Shown here: one piece after another, positions 8,191-16,445 of the stretch
Position numbering within the stretch: the stretch's first letter is position 1
Layout: each line of letters opens with the position of its first letter
Source: Miltoncostaea sp050249835
Lineage (GTDB): Bacteria > Actinomycetota > Thermoleophilia > Miltoncostaeales > Miltoncostaeaceae
Direction: 5' to 3'
NCBI GenBank assembly: GCA_050249835.1
Contig: JBFWPT010000001.1
Span: 1-64,000, forward strand
Length of the DNA stretch: 64,000 nucleotides
Program-made: the position numbers and the translations under genes
The notes under the pieces: model-generated
Told to the model about the DNA's origin: nothing
Databases searched by the model: none
Seen by the model: the letters and a program-made list of their open reading frames with translations, nothing else

Positions 8191-9405
8191 CTACTCCTGG
8201 AACGGGCCCGGAGGCTCCTCCGCGATGATGAGCCGACTACGGCCGTCCGTCGTTCGCTCGAGGACCGCGTAGTGCTCGGTCAAATCGTTTGCGCGCAAGA
8301 AGTGGCCGAACTCTCCCCAGACCAACTCGGTGGTGCGATTGTTCTGACCCGAGTCGTAGTCCGGCGTGTGACGGATGGTGAATACCTCGCTGCCGTGCGA
8401 CTTGCCAAGGACTTCGATCTCGCATTCTATTTCGGCGACTTCGCGTGCGCGTCCCGATCGGCTCGCAGCTACCTCCCACGAAGCGTCGCCAAAGAACACA
8501 TCCCTGAAGTAGCTGTCGGTGGGAACCGGATGGCCGGCGGCCACGAGCGTCATGGTGTTCGAGGGGTGGCCGCCGACGAGTTGCTGCGCATCAGCCGCGC
8601 GAAGCTTCTTGAACCACCTGCGTGCCATCCGGCCAGGGCTGTTGGCCGACGACCCCCTCGGTGCGCCCTGAGTCGTGGTGGCCCCCAATGGCACCTCGGA
8701 CGGAAGCCGCTGTGCGGCCGCTCTTGCGGGACCGACGCCCAGGGACCGCTGCGAAGCACCGAAAAGCTCCGCGCCCGTGCCGCTAGGGTCCGGCGGCGGG
8801 CGATCCCAGCGGGTCCCGCCCTCCGCAGATTCGTCGGCCAAGGGGTAACGACCGCTGCTGATCAGCTCCTCGAGAAAATGAGCATCGAGCTTGCGGCACA
8901 CCGCCGAGTCTTCGGTAAGGCCATCGATGAACTCTCGGAGCGATGCATAGAACGCTGCGTCCGCTTGGGCGCTGAGATCAAGCTCGGCCACGACCCCAGC
9001 CTCGAAGTTAGTCATTGTGCCGCCACGGGTCAGATTGTGAGATCCGATCAGGGCAAGTGCCCATTCGTCTCCGGTCGCCAGGTAGACCTTTGGATGGAAG
9101 GTTCGCCCTGGGAGGTGGAAGACGAACCCGTCGGTCGCCATCTCGATGATGTCCTCAAGACCTTGCCGGCTCGTCCCCCCCAAGCTGATCCCGGCGATCA
9201 CACGGACAACGCCACCGCGTTCGCGAAAGGCATCGATCGCGGGTCGGACCACGCTGACCCCAGAGTGGAGAACCCACGCCACAACCATCTCGAACTGAGA
9301 ACATCGCGCATCCCGCGTTGCGAGAGCGACGAAGTCCTGCAGACGGAGGCCCTCCGAGTACGGCTGGGTGACGAGGCGCACGTCCACGCGGGGCCAGCCT
9401 TCCAC
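8191..9405 (-). CDS. PLD-fold restriction endonuclease with B3-like C-terminal domain (NgoFVII/BfiI type)
   Basis: 404 residues from GTG 9405. The N-terminal half is a phospholipase D-like nuclease domain. H104 and K106 in FHPKVYLATGDEW, the IGSHNLTRGG segment at 120-129 and E135 make a single HKD set, as in the metal-independent restriction enzymes BfiI and NgoFVII, which dimerise to form one active site. A Gly/Pro/Ser-rich linker (~215-255) leads to a C-terminal domain (~265-395; VFFGDASWEV, GEFGHFLRANDL, LIIAEEPPGPF) that resembles the B3-like DNA-recognition domain of that family. It diverges from the methyltransferase gene with a 157-bp gap, the usual R-M layout. Target site and activity cannot be read from sequence. 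Confidence 0.82.
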   Translation of the reverse strand: MEGWPRVDVRLVTQPYSEGLRLQDFVALATRDARCSQFEMVVAWVLHSGVSVVRPAIDAFRERGGVVRVIAGISLGGTSRQGLEDIIEMATDGFVFHLPGRTFHPKVYLATGDEWALALIGSHNLTRGGTMTNFEAGVVAELDLSAQADAAFYASLREFIDGLTEDSAVCRKLDAHFLEELISSGRYPLADESAEGGTRWDRPPPDPSGTGAELFGASQRSLGVGPARAAAQRLPSEVPLGATTTQGAPRGSSANSPGRMARRWFKKLRAADAQQLVGGHPSNTMTLVAAGHPVPTDSYFRDVFFGDASWEVAASRSGRAREVAEIECEIEVLGKSHGSEVFTIRHTPDYDSGQNNRTTELVWGEFGHFLRANDLTEHYAVLERTTDGRSRLIIAEEPPGPFQE

Positions 9406-9562
9406 GCCTGGGGGGTGCGCACAAGGAACCGGGCCCCCGGATGCACCGGAGTGGCCGGCAACGCTACCCGCCGCATCCTCGTGCCCGAAACCGTCCGAGT
9501 GCGCGGGTAGGTTGTCCTCCAGCGCCCGAGGACGCCGCTGCCCAACCCGAGAGCCGCCCGCG

Positions 9563-11203
9563 ATGCCGCCTGAGTTCTTGAGGTCCCGCCCACGTGCCCA
9601 CAGTTTCAGCCAACAAAGGCTGACGGGCGCCTTCTATACCCCCAGCACAGCGGCCGACTACATGGCGGCGTGGGCCGTGCGAACGGGTCGAGAGCGTGTG
9701 CTCGAACCAAGCATGGGTGACGGCAACTTCATAGTCGCCGTGAATCAACGCGTTTCCCAGAATCACGACCCTCATCTCCAGGCCTGGGGGGTCGAGCTAG
9801 AGGCGGCTGCTCTTGAACTCGCGTTGGCCGCCGAGCTACTCCCTCCGGGCCGGGCCATCAATCGCGATTTCTTGACGGTCAGGCCATTCGAGGTGGACGT
9901 CATCATCGGCAACCCGCCGTACGTTCGACTCCGCCACCTCCAGGCCACGGCAAGGGATGCCGCTCTTTCGGCGGCGAAAGCGGTCCTAGGGCAGGACATG
10001 GACCCAAGTGGAAGCGTCTGGATGCCCTTTGTTCTCCATGCCACGCGTTTCCTCGCGCCCAGCGGCCGACTCGCGCTGGTCCTCCCCTTTGACTTCACCT
10101 ATGTGCGCTATGCGCGCAGCCTCTGGTCGCACCTTGGCGCACACTTCGAATCTCTGCGGCTGGTGCGGGTATTCGACCGCCTGTTCCCCGAGCTGTCTCA
10201 GGATGTAGTCCTCTTGCTTGCTGACGGATGGGGGGACAGGACCGACACGGTGGAGTTTGAGACCTACGCGTCAGCCAGCAAGCTCAATCTGGACAGTGCC
10301 GAAACCCGTACGTCGGTCCCGATCCGGTCGATCCTGAGTGGTGAGAAGCCCTTTGCAGAAGCCGTCCTTCCGAGGCCTCTCCGGCGACTTCTTCCAAGGT
10401 TGGTCGCCGAGACGGTGGAGGCCCGAGAGGTCGTCCGCTGGAACATTGGCTACGTCTGTGGCGACAAGGGCTATTTCCATCCCGACGCCGCTGTCGCGGA
10501 GCACTATCGTCTCCCTGGTACGAGCCTGATGCCTACGATCGCTACGGCGCGCCGTTTCCGGGGTGCAGGCATTCTCACTTCAGCACTTCCCGAGTGCGGG
10601 GCGGAGCATCTCTTCCTGCCAGGCGACTCGCTGACTTCTGGGGAGCAGCGGTATATCGCGCTTGGCGAGCGGCAGGGTGTTGCGGAGCGCTATAAGTGTC
10701 GCGTGCGCGATCCTTGGTATGTGACCCCGGGTGTGCGCGTTCCTGACGTGCTCTTGCCTGTCTTTAGCGAGCGCCCCGGCCTCGCCCTGAACGACGCTGG
10801 CCTTGTCGCTTCGAACAGCATGTTGTGTGGCTATCTGCTGAGCGGGACCGGCGCCGAACTGGTCTCGGCCTGGTACACATCGCTGACGCTACTCTGGCTT
10901 GAACTCGAGGTGCACTCGCTCGGGGGCGGAGTCATGGTCTTGGTGCCGAATGAGGCCGGGCGGGTGCGCGTTCCGAGAGTGCGCAGCGCGCCACCTGGAC
11001 ACGTTGCCGCGATTCACGAGCTGAGTCGCCAAGGCCTCGCCGAGGAAGCGTTCCGTGTGGGTGACCGCTCCGTTCTCGAGAGCGCGATGGGGCTCGATCG
11101 AACGGAGATCGAGTTGGTTCGGGAGGGCGTCGCGCAGCTACGTCGCTGGCGGACGTCGATGCGAGGTGAAGGACCCTCGGCGGAGGTCCGGCTTTCTGCC
11201 TAG
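9563..11203 (+). CDS. Adenine-specific DNA methyltransferase (Eco57I-like, N6-adenine)
   Basis: 546 residues from ATG 9563; the frame extends further upstream only into non-coding sequence. FYTP at residues 24-27 and LEPSMGDGNFI at 47-57 form the AdoMet-binding motifs X/I. NPPY at 117-120 (IIGNPPYVRLRHL) is catalytic motif IV of N6-adenine methyltransferases. The remaining ~350 residues would hold target recognition, with a segment like that of Eco57I/TaqI-type enzymes (ALPECGAEHLFLPGD, and LNDAGLVASNSMLCG). It should modify the host site cut by the divergent nuclease. BfiI-type asymmetric sites normally need two methyltransferase activities, but only one gene is present here. Converges with the next gene, overlapping it by 4 bases. 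Confidence 0.88.
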   Translation: MPPEFLRSRPRAHSFSQQRLTGAFYTPSTAADYMAAWAVRTGRERVLEPSMGDGNFIVAVNQRVSQNHDPHLQAWGVELEAAALELALAAELLPPGRAINRDFLTVRPFEVDVIIGNPPYVRLRHLQATARDAALSAAKAVLGQDMDPSGSVWMPFVLHATRFLAPSGRLALVLPFDFTYVRYARSLWSHLGAHFESLRLVRVFDRLFPELSQDVVLLLADGWGDRTDTVEFETYASASKLNLDSAETRTSVPIRSILSGEKPFAEAVLPRPLRRLLPRLVAETVEAREVVRWNIGYVCGDKGYFHPDAAVAEHYRLPGTSLMPTIATARRFRGAGILTSALPECGAEHLFLPGDSLTSGEQRYIALGERQGVAERYKCRVRDPWYVTPGVRVPDVLLPVFSERPGLALNDAGLVASNSMLCGYLLSGTGAELVSAWYTSLTLLWLELEVHSLGGGVMVLVPNEAGRVRVPRVRSAPPGHVAAIHELSRQGLAEEAFRVGDRSVLESAMGLDRTEIELVREGVAQLRRWRTSMRGEGPSAEVRLSA

Positions 11204-11865
11204 AGGAAGATGTCCCAGAACAGCATGCGCGCCTTGAAGGTGGCGACGAGTCGGTCAGCGAACGTAGAGATCGAAAGATCGTGGTCCACCGCCCCTTTGT
11301 ATACGTGGTCCGCGAGTTCGGGGGGGTGTGTGGTGAAGTCCACAACCATGTACGCGAACTCATCGTAAACACCTCGGATGTTCTTGTAGTCCTGCCCGGT
11401 TCGACCGGTGACAGCGTCGTACATGCGGGCGTACCGCCGGTGGTCGATCGTCTCCTTCTCGCGGCCTAACTTGATTGGCTTCAACGGCATGAGGTAGACG
11501 TAGCCGATCGTGGACATGGGGAAGCGATCCTGGATGCTGATGCACTCGCCGACGATTCCCTCGTAGTAGTTGAGCGCGTTCTTGCCGACCGAACTCATCT
11601 GGCTACGGACTCCGATCATGACCAGAGGACCGTTATCGGGGTGCATGACGGCGAGGTCCACGTCCTTCGGCTTGTGGGAGCCCAGGATGGTCACCTCCGG
11701 ACGCACGGTGATCCCTCGACGATGCGCTTCCGGGGACAGGCGCCTCCGGAGTTCGCTGATCAGGTAGCCGTGGAGAATGGTGATGAAGCCTTGACCGCGG
11801 ACCGCCTTCACGGGATCGGCGCGGTAGATCTTGCCCATGTCGGTGAGGGCTTCGTGGAGCTCCAA
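11200..11865 (-). CDS. Uncharacterised protein of the R-M cargo, possibly restriction-endonuclease-like
   Basis: About 221 residues. I prefer TTG 11865 (AGGGG nine bases upstream); ATG 11838 is also possible. ATG 11967 is open but its first 30 codons include rare ATA and CTA codons and a -10-like GATACT. The centre has DVDLAVMHPDNGPLVMIGVR followed by SQMSSVGKN, then YYEGIVGECISIQDRFP and TIGYVYLMPL. The acidic-hydrophobic-strand pattern recalls a PD-(D/E)XK core (D...  VxVRSQ), but the canonical (D/E)xK is not present, so the nuclease idea is weak. It sits tail-to-tail with the methyltransferase and head-to-head with the RAMA gene, which argues for a role in the same locus. Confidence 0.55.
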   Translation of the reverse strand: MELHEALTDMGKIYRADPVKAVRGQGFITILHGYLISELRRRLSPEAHRRGITVRPEVTILGSHKPKDVDLAVMHPDNGPLVMIGVRSQMSSVGKNALNYYEGIVGECISIQDRFPMSTIGYVYLMPLKPIKLGREKETIDHRRYARMYDAVTGRTGQDYKNIRGVYDEFAYMVVDFTTHPPELADHVYKGAVDHDLSISTFADRLVATFKARMLFWDIFL

Positions 11866-11995
11866 TACGGCCAGCCCCTGAGAGTGTGGGTTGTCAGGAT
11901 GCAGCGCGACTAGTATCGCAGCGGGGCGAAGAGCGAGCTTGAGTCGGGGGACCGGAACCGCAATCATCCGGCGCGTGCCAAGGAGCGACCTAACC

Positions 11996-12247
11996 GTGAA
12001 GGATCTCCTGGGGGCCGGGGTTCTGGAGACGGGACAGCGCCTCGTCGGCAGGAGAGCAGGAGCGGTGGGAAAGGTCTGCGACGACGGTTCGATCGCCGTC
12101 GAGGGCGTTGGCGTCTTCCGGTCGCCCTCCCTCGCCGCGATGGCGGTCCTGGGCAGGAACCAGAACGGGTGGACGTTCTGGGAGGCTGAGATAGGCGGCG
12201 ACCGAGTGCCCCTCTCTCGTCTACGGGAAGGGCTGCGGACCGCCTAG
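11996..12247 (+). CDS. Free-standing RAMA-domain protein
   Basis: 83 residues from GTG 11996, with AAGGAG ten bases upstream; GTG 11975 is an in-frame alternative. The whole protein is one domain: VKDLLGAGVLETGQRLVG, DDGSIAVEG, FRSPSLAAMAVLGR, NGWTFWEAE and LSRLREGL. This is the pattern of RAMA domains (restriction-enzyme adenine-methylase associated), proposed to read modified DNA and usually fused to nucleases or methyltransferases. Here it is separate. It diverges from the putative nuclease-like gene and ends 13 bases before the convergent DUF5069 gene. A sensor or specificity role in the R-M cargo is inferred. Confidence 0.72.
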   Translation: MKDLLGAGVLETGQRLVGRRAGAVGKVCDDGSIAVEGVGVFRSPSLAAMAVLGRNQNGWTFWEAEIGGDRVPLSRLREGLRTA

Positions 12248-12260
12248 TAGGCGACTCGCT

Positions 12261-12614
12261 TCACGAACCGTCGCGATGTAGAGACGCGTTGAGTCGGAGG
12301 GGTTCGAAGCTCGCCAGTCTGGACAGGTCGGGAACCAGGCGCGAGATCCGCTCTAAGACCTCGGCGTCGTTGCGTCCGTCAACGGCGACTTCTGCGAACG
12401 CATCCGCGCTGAGGCCGAGGCGGTCGAGGCAGTCTCGGTCGATGGGACAGGGGTACCGGTAGTAGGGCCCGAGCGTCGCCGCCCTGGAGGCCCGGGCCTT
12501 GTCGATCATTCTGGGTAGCCACGGGTATCCGTCGAGCACGGCGTCCATGGGGCGCGGGTCCTCCCGAGAGAGGTCCTTCACACGGCCGCCGGGCTCGTCG
12601 GTCTGCCGGGTCAC
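12261..12614 (-). CDS. DUF5069-family protein
   Basis: 117 residues from GTG 12614, overlapping the stop of the GntR gene by GTGA (12611-12614). The signature YPWLPRMIDKARASRA near residues 30-45, then LGPYYRYPCPIDRDCLDRLG, is that of DUF5069, a family of unknown function. The overlap means it is translated with the regulator. DUF5069 is usually chromosomal; its presence inside an integrative element, co-expressed with the element's regulator, is unusual. The protein is soluble, with no signal peptide or membrane segment. Confidence 0.7.
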   Translation of the reverse strand: MTRQTDEPGGRVKDLSREDPRPMDAVLDGYPWLPRMIDKARASRAATLGPYYRYPCPIDRDCLDRLGLSADAFAEVAVDGRNDAEVLERISRLVPDLSRLASFEPLRLNASLHRDGS

Positions 12615-13315
12615 GCCTCGACCAGGTAGTCGACTTCGAAGCGATCCGAGCGGCCGACGAAGGTGAAGGCCGAAATTGGGGGGCCAGTAGTTCTGGATAT
12701 GCGCTGCACCTCGAGAACTGGATCGGACGGAAGGAAGCCGAGGTCTCGGGTCTCACGTTCCGAGGGCTGGCGAGCGCGGATGGTCTCGCGGTAGCCGACG
12801 ATCCGGCGCCCGAAGGCGGCCTCGAGGTCGTCGTAGGTGATCTCCCCCGAGGCAAGCAGCAGCCTGCGCGAGTCCTCCGAAAGAGCCTCGGCTGGGTAGG
12901 AGGAGGCGCCGGCGCCCCATACCTCCTTCCCGTCGTCGGATCCCAGACGGCTGGTCCGCACGACGACCGACGCGCCAACCGCAATCTCTAAGGCCTCGGC
13001 AACATTGGGCGGAGCTGCGTCCTCGCGGACGGAGTCGATCTCGACGGTCCAGGGTTCCGTCGACAGCAGCCGAAGCCGGCTGATCCAAGGGATGCGCGGA
13101 CCGAGGACAAGGTAGCCGCGGGGGTAGGCCGACATGATCCAGCCGTCGCGCGTCAGGGCGGCCAGGGCCTGACGGACGACGGACCGAGCGCAGTCGAAGT
13201 CCTCCTGGAGCTGCCTCTCCGCGGGCAGGCGGTCGCCGGGACGAAGCTCGCCGGCGGTGATCTTGTGAGCGAGCGCCTCCCGGACCTCGCGGTGTCGGAC
13301 CTGCCTGCTTGACAT
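12611..13315 (-). CDS. GntR-family transcription regulator with UTRA domain (KorSA-like)
   Basis: 234 residues from ATG 13315 (MSSRQVRHREVREAL); ATG 13327 would add four residues. A winged helix-turn-helix at ~5-70 (KITAGELRPGDRLPAERQL then VVRQALAALTRDGW) is followed by an UTRA ligand-binding domain (~90-230). GntR/UTRA proteins such as KorSA control replication and transfer genes in pSAM2-type elements. Two copies of TGGTACGGACCA lie over its own start codons and just upstream, strongly suggesting autoregulation and joint control of the divergent excisionase-like gene. First gene of an operon with DUF5069. Confidence 0.85.
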   Translation of the reverse strand: MSSRQVRHREVREALAHKITAGELRPGDRLPAERQLQEDFDCARSVVRQALAALTRDGWIMSAYPRGYLVLGPRIPWISRLRLLSTEPWTVEIDSVREDAAPPNVAEALEIAVGASVVVRTSRLGSDDGKEVWGAGASSYPAEALSEDSRRLLLASGEITYDDLEAAFGRRIVGYRETIRARQPSERETRDLGFLPSDPVLEVQRISRTTGPPISAFTFVGRSDRFEVDYLVEA

Positions 13316-13326
13316 GGTACGGACCA
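13315..13326. promoter_or_regulatory. Operator copy 1 for the GntR/UTRA regulator
   Basis: TGGTACGGACCA, a near-palindrome of TGGT-ACCA half-sites, overlaps both candidate start codons of the GntR gene. An identical copy lies 34 bp away at 13349-13360, with a further half-site TTGGTCCG at 13336-13343 between them. Position and symmetry fit an autoregulatory operator for the adjacent regulator. Confidence 0.6.
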
Positions 13327-13348
13327 TAGCCTACCTTGGTCCGCAGCG

Positions 13349-13360
13349 TGGTACGGACCA
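13349..13360. promoter_or_regulatory. Operator copy 2 for the GntR/UTRA regulator
   Basis: Second exact copy of TGGTACGGACCA, between the divergent GntR and excisionase-like genes. Spacing of 34 bp to copy 1 is close to three helical turns, so two dimers could bind on the same face of DNA and repress both promoters. Confidence 0.6.
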
Positions 13361-13416
13361 TCTTCGGGCGGTCAGGCATTGACCGATCTCGGCGATTCGG
13401 ACACGAGGGAGGGGAG

Positions 13417-13773
13417 ATGCTGAGGAGCGACGGCGAGCCTCCGGGACCGGGCTCCACTCCATTCGACCGCGCCCGGCTTCAGGTCCTTCTCGACGGCGTT
13501 GGCCCGCGGTATCTGACCGTCGCTGACGCGGCGCGAATCGCGGGCTTCTCGCGGCGCGCGGTGTACCGCTCCATCGAGCGCGGCGAGCTGAACGCAAGCC
13601 TCGTCTGCTCGCGCCTTCGTATCCACCCGGACGACTTCCTCGTGTGGATTGAGGGTGCGCCTGCGCTCGTGCGCGGTGTGCCCGCTCCCGTCGCCGTCTC
13701 GGTCGTCCGGCAAGCCGCCGCCGCCGCCGAGGGCCTCCGCTCGATGCTCGCTCGCCAGGACACCGCCGCATGA
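13417..13773 (+). CDS. xis: Excisionase-like helix-turn-helix protein
   Basis: 118 residues from ATG 13417, with GAGGGA six bases upstream. The centre reads YLTVADAARIAGFSRRAVYR, SIERGELNA and LRIHPDDFLVWIE, a MerR-like/excisionase winged helix as found next to integrases. The preceding ~28 residues are Pro/Gly-rich and the last ~25 Ala-rich. It overlaps the integrase start by ATGA (13770-13773), so Xis and Int are co-translated. It is expected to bend DNA at the att sites and favour excision. Confidence 0.75.
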   Translation: MLRSDGEPPGPGSTPFDRARLQVLLDGVGPRYLTVADAARIAGFSRRAVYRSIERGELNASLVCSRLRIHPDDFLVWIEGAPALVRGVPAPVAVSVVRQAAAAAEGLRSMLARQDTAA

Positions 13774-14994
13774 GCATCGAGCGACTCGATCGGCAGGGCG
13801 GGACCGTGTGGCGGGTCCGGTGGCGCCAGGGTGGTCAGAACCGCGCTCGGGTCCTCGGTCGCAAGCGCGACGCCGAGGCCTTCGACGCGGAGATCCGCCG
13901 TCGCAAGCGCGCCGGCGAGCTGCTCGAATCCGCCGGGGCGCGGATGACGCTCGCCGAGTTCGCCCGAGAGTGGTGGCGGCTGTACGGCGAGCCGAACCTC
14001 GCGCGCTCCACGTTGGAGGGCTACGCGATCCTTTGGGATCGGCACGTTCTCCCGCGCATCGGTGGCGTCCGGCTTCGTGACCTCACGCCTCAGGTGCTCG
14101 AGCGCTTCCGCGGCGAGCTGTCGGCCGCGGGCGTCGGGCCCGCGGCGCAGCGCAAGACGCTCGTGATCCTTCAGGGCATCCTCCAGCGCGCGGCCGAGTG
14201 GGGCTACATCGCGGGCAACCCGGCGAAGGTCGTCCGCAAGCCGGCGCAGCGGCGCGCGCGCCGTCCGACCGCTGGCACCGTCCGCCGTCGAGCGGCTCCG
14301 CGCCCACCTTCTCGCCGACCGCGACCTGCCGGGCGCCACACTCGTCTCCGTCCTCGCGTACGCGGGCCTCCGCCCCGGCGAGGCGCTCGGGCTCACCTGG
14401 GACCATGTCCGCGACCGCACGATCCTCGTCGAGCGATCCGTCTCGCTCGGGGAGGTGAAGGAGACCAAGACCGGCCGGCTTCGATCGGTTCGGCTCCTCG
14501 CTCCGCTTGCCGCCGACCTCACCGAGTGGCGTCTCGCCTCAGGGCGGCCGACGGATGACGCCCTGGTATTCCCGGCGGCTACGGGCGGCCCCTGGGCGCG
14601 CGACGACTGGCGCAACTGGGCGCGCCGCCGATTCCGTCCCGCGGCGCTCGCGGCCGGTGCCGTCGGCGCGCGGCCCTACGACCTCCGTCACAGCTTCTGC
14701 TCGCTGCTGCTCTACGAAGGTCGGACCATCGTGGAGGTCGCCCGGCAGGCCGGGCACGCGCCGTCGATGAGCCTCGACACGTACCAGCACGTCATGGACG
14801 AACTGGAGGGCGTCGAGCGGGTACCGGCCGAGGAGCAGATCCGGCGGGCGCGTGCGGCTCTTGTACCTGTTTCGTACCCGGCGACCGCTGAGCGCGAGGC
14901 GACCTCTACCCGGGATCGCGCTGGTCAAGGGAAGCCGACGCGGGGACTCGAACCCCGGACCCCTTCATTACGAGTGAAGTGCTCTACCAGCTGA
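13770..14994 (+). pseudogene. int: Tyrosine integrase, frameshifted at about 14250-14262
   Basis: Starts at ATG 13770. The first ~160 residues hold the arm-binding and SAM-like core-binding domains (MTLAEFAREWWRLYGEPNLA, VILQGILQRAAEWGYIAGNP). The frame then shifts inside a GC-alternating run near 14250-14262, where one base is extra. The second frame continues with AYAGLRPGEALGLTW (box I Arg), YDLRHSFCSLL (box II; Tyr in place of the first His, common in this group), a GHAPSMS segment and the catalytic DTYQHV. The corrected protein has ~407 residues. Its last ~20 codons (PTRGLEPRTPSLRV...) are encoded by attR and the tRNA gene. The shift may be a true lesion or a sequencing error. Confidence 0.85.
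14927..14974. repeat. attR: right attachment site overlapping tRNA-Thr
   Basis: 14927-14965 is identical to 4236-4274, with 8 of the next 9 bases matching too. It overlaps the 3' half of the intact tRNA-Thr gene and the end of the integrase frame. Strand exchange must lie within the 39 identical bases, since the base after them differs between the two sites. Confidence 0.9.
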
Positions 14995-15005
14995 GCTACG
15001 TCGGC
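14933..15005 (-). tRNA. tRNA-Thr (anticodon CGT)
   Basis: On the - strand the 73 bases fold into a full cloverleaf. The acceptor stem is GCCGACG/CGTCGGC, the D arm GCTCAGCTGGTAGAGC, the anticodon stem CTTCA/TGAAG with loop CTCGTAA giving anticodon CGT (reads ACG), and the T arm CGGGGTTCGAGTCCCCG. No CCA is encoded. The 3' end is rebuilt by the integrated element, so the gene remains functional. Confidence 0.95.
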
Positions 15006-15056
15006 CCGGGCCCCTGGGGGCCGCGCACGGCAGGATAGCCCACCGCGGCCCAACCC

Positions 15057-16379
<1,323 letters not shown>

Positions 16380-16445
16380 CGCCGCGAGCCTCGCACGGAC
16401 GGTCCCGCCCGGCCTCGGCCGAGCGGGACGAAGTCCGCCGTCAGG

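Larger units (their letters stand above)
4236..14974. mobile_element. AICE-type integrative element in tRNA-Thr(CGT), with restriction-modification-like cargo
   Basis: About 10.7 kb bounded by direct repeats of the tRNA-Thr 3' end. In order it carries: a small conserved protein (4481), a membrane protein (4814), a TraSA/FtsK-like translocase (5180-6570), a RepSA-like initiator (6567-7910), nuclease/methyltransferase cargo (8191-12247), DUF5069 and a GntR/UTRA regulator (12261-13315), an excisionase-like protein (13417) and a tyrosine integrase (13770-14994) ending inside attR. Rep, Tra, GntR-type regulator, Xis and Int together are the module set of actinomycete integrative and conjugative elements such as pSAM2. 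Both tra and int carry a one-base frameshift in this sequence, so the copy may be immobile, unless these are sequencing errors. Confidence 0.88.

Noticed and set aside
7714..9510. Long + strand frame (598 codons) opposite the PLD nuclease
   Set aside because: It is the antisense shadow of the nuclease gene plus the end of rep; its product is Arg/Pro-rich and carries no motifs, while the - strand frame has a full HKD site.
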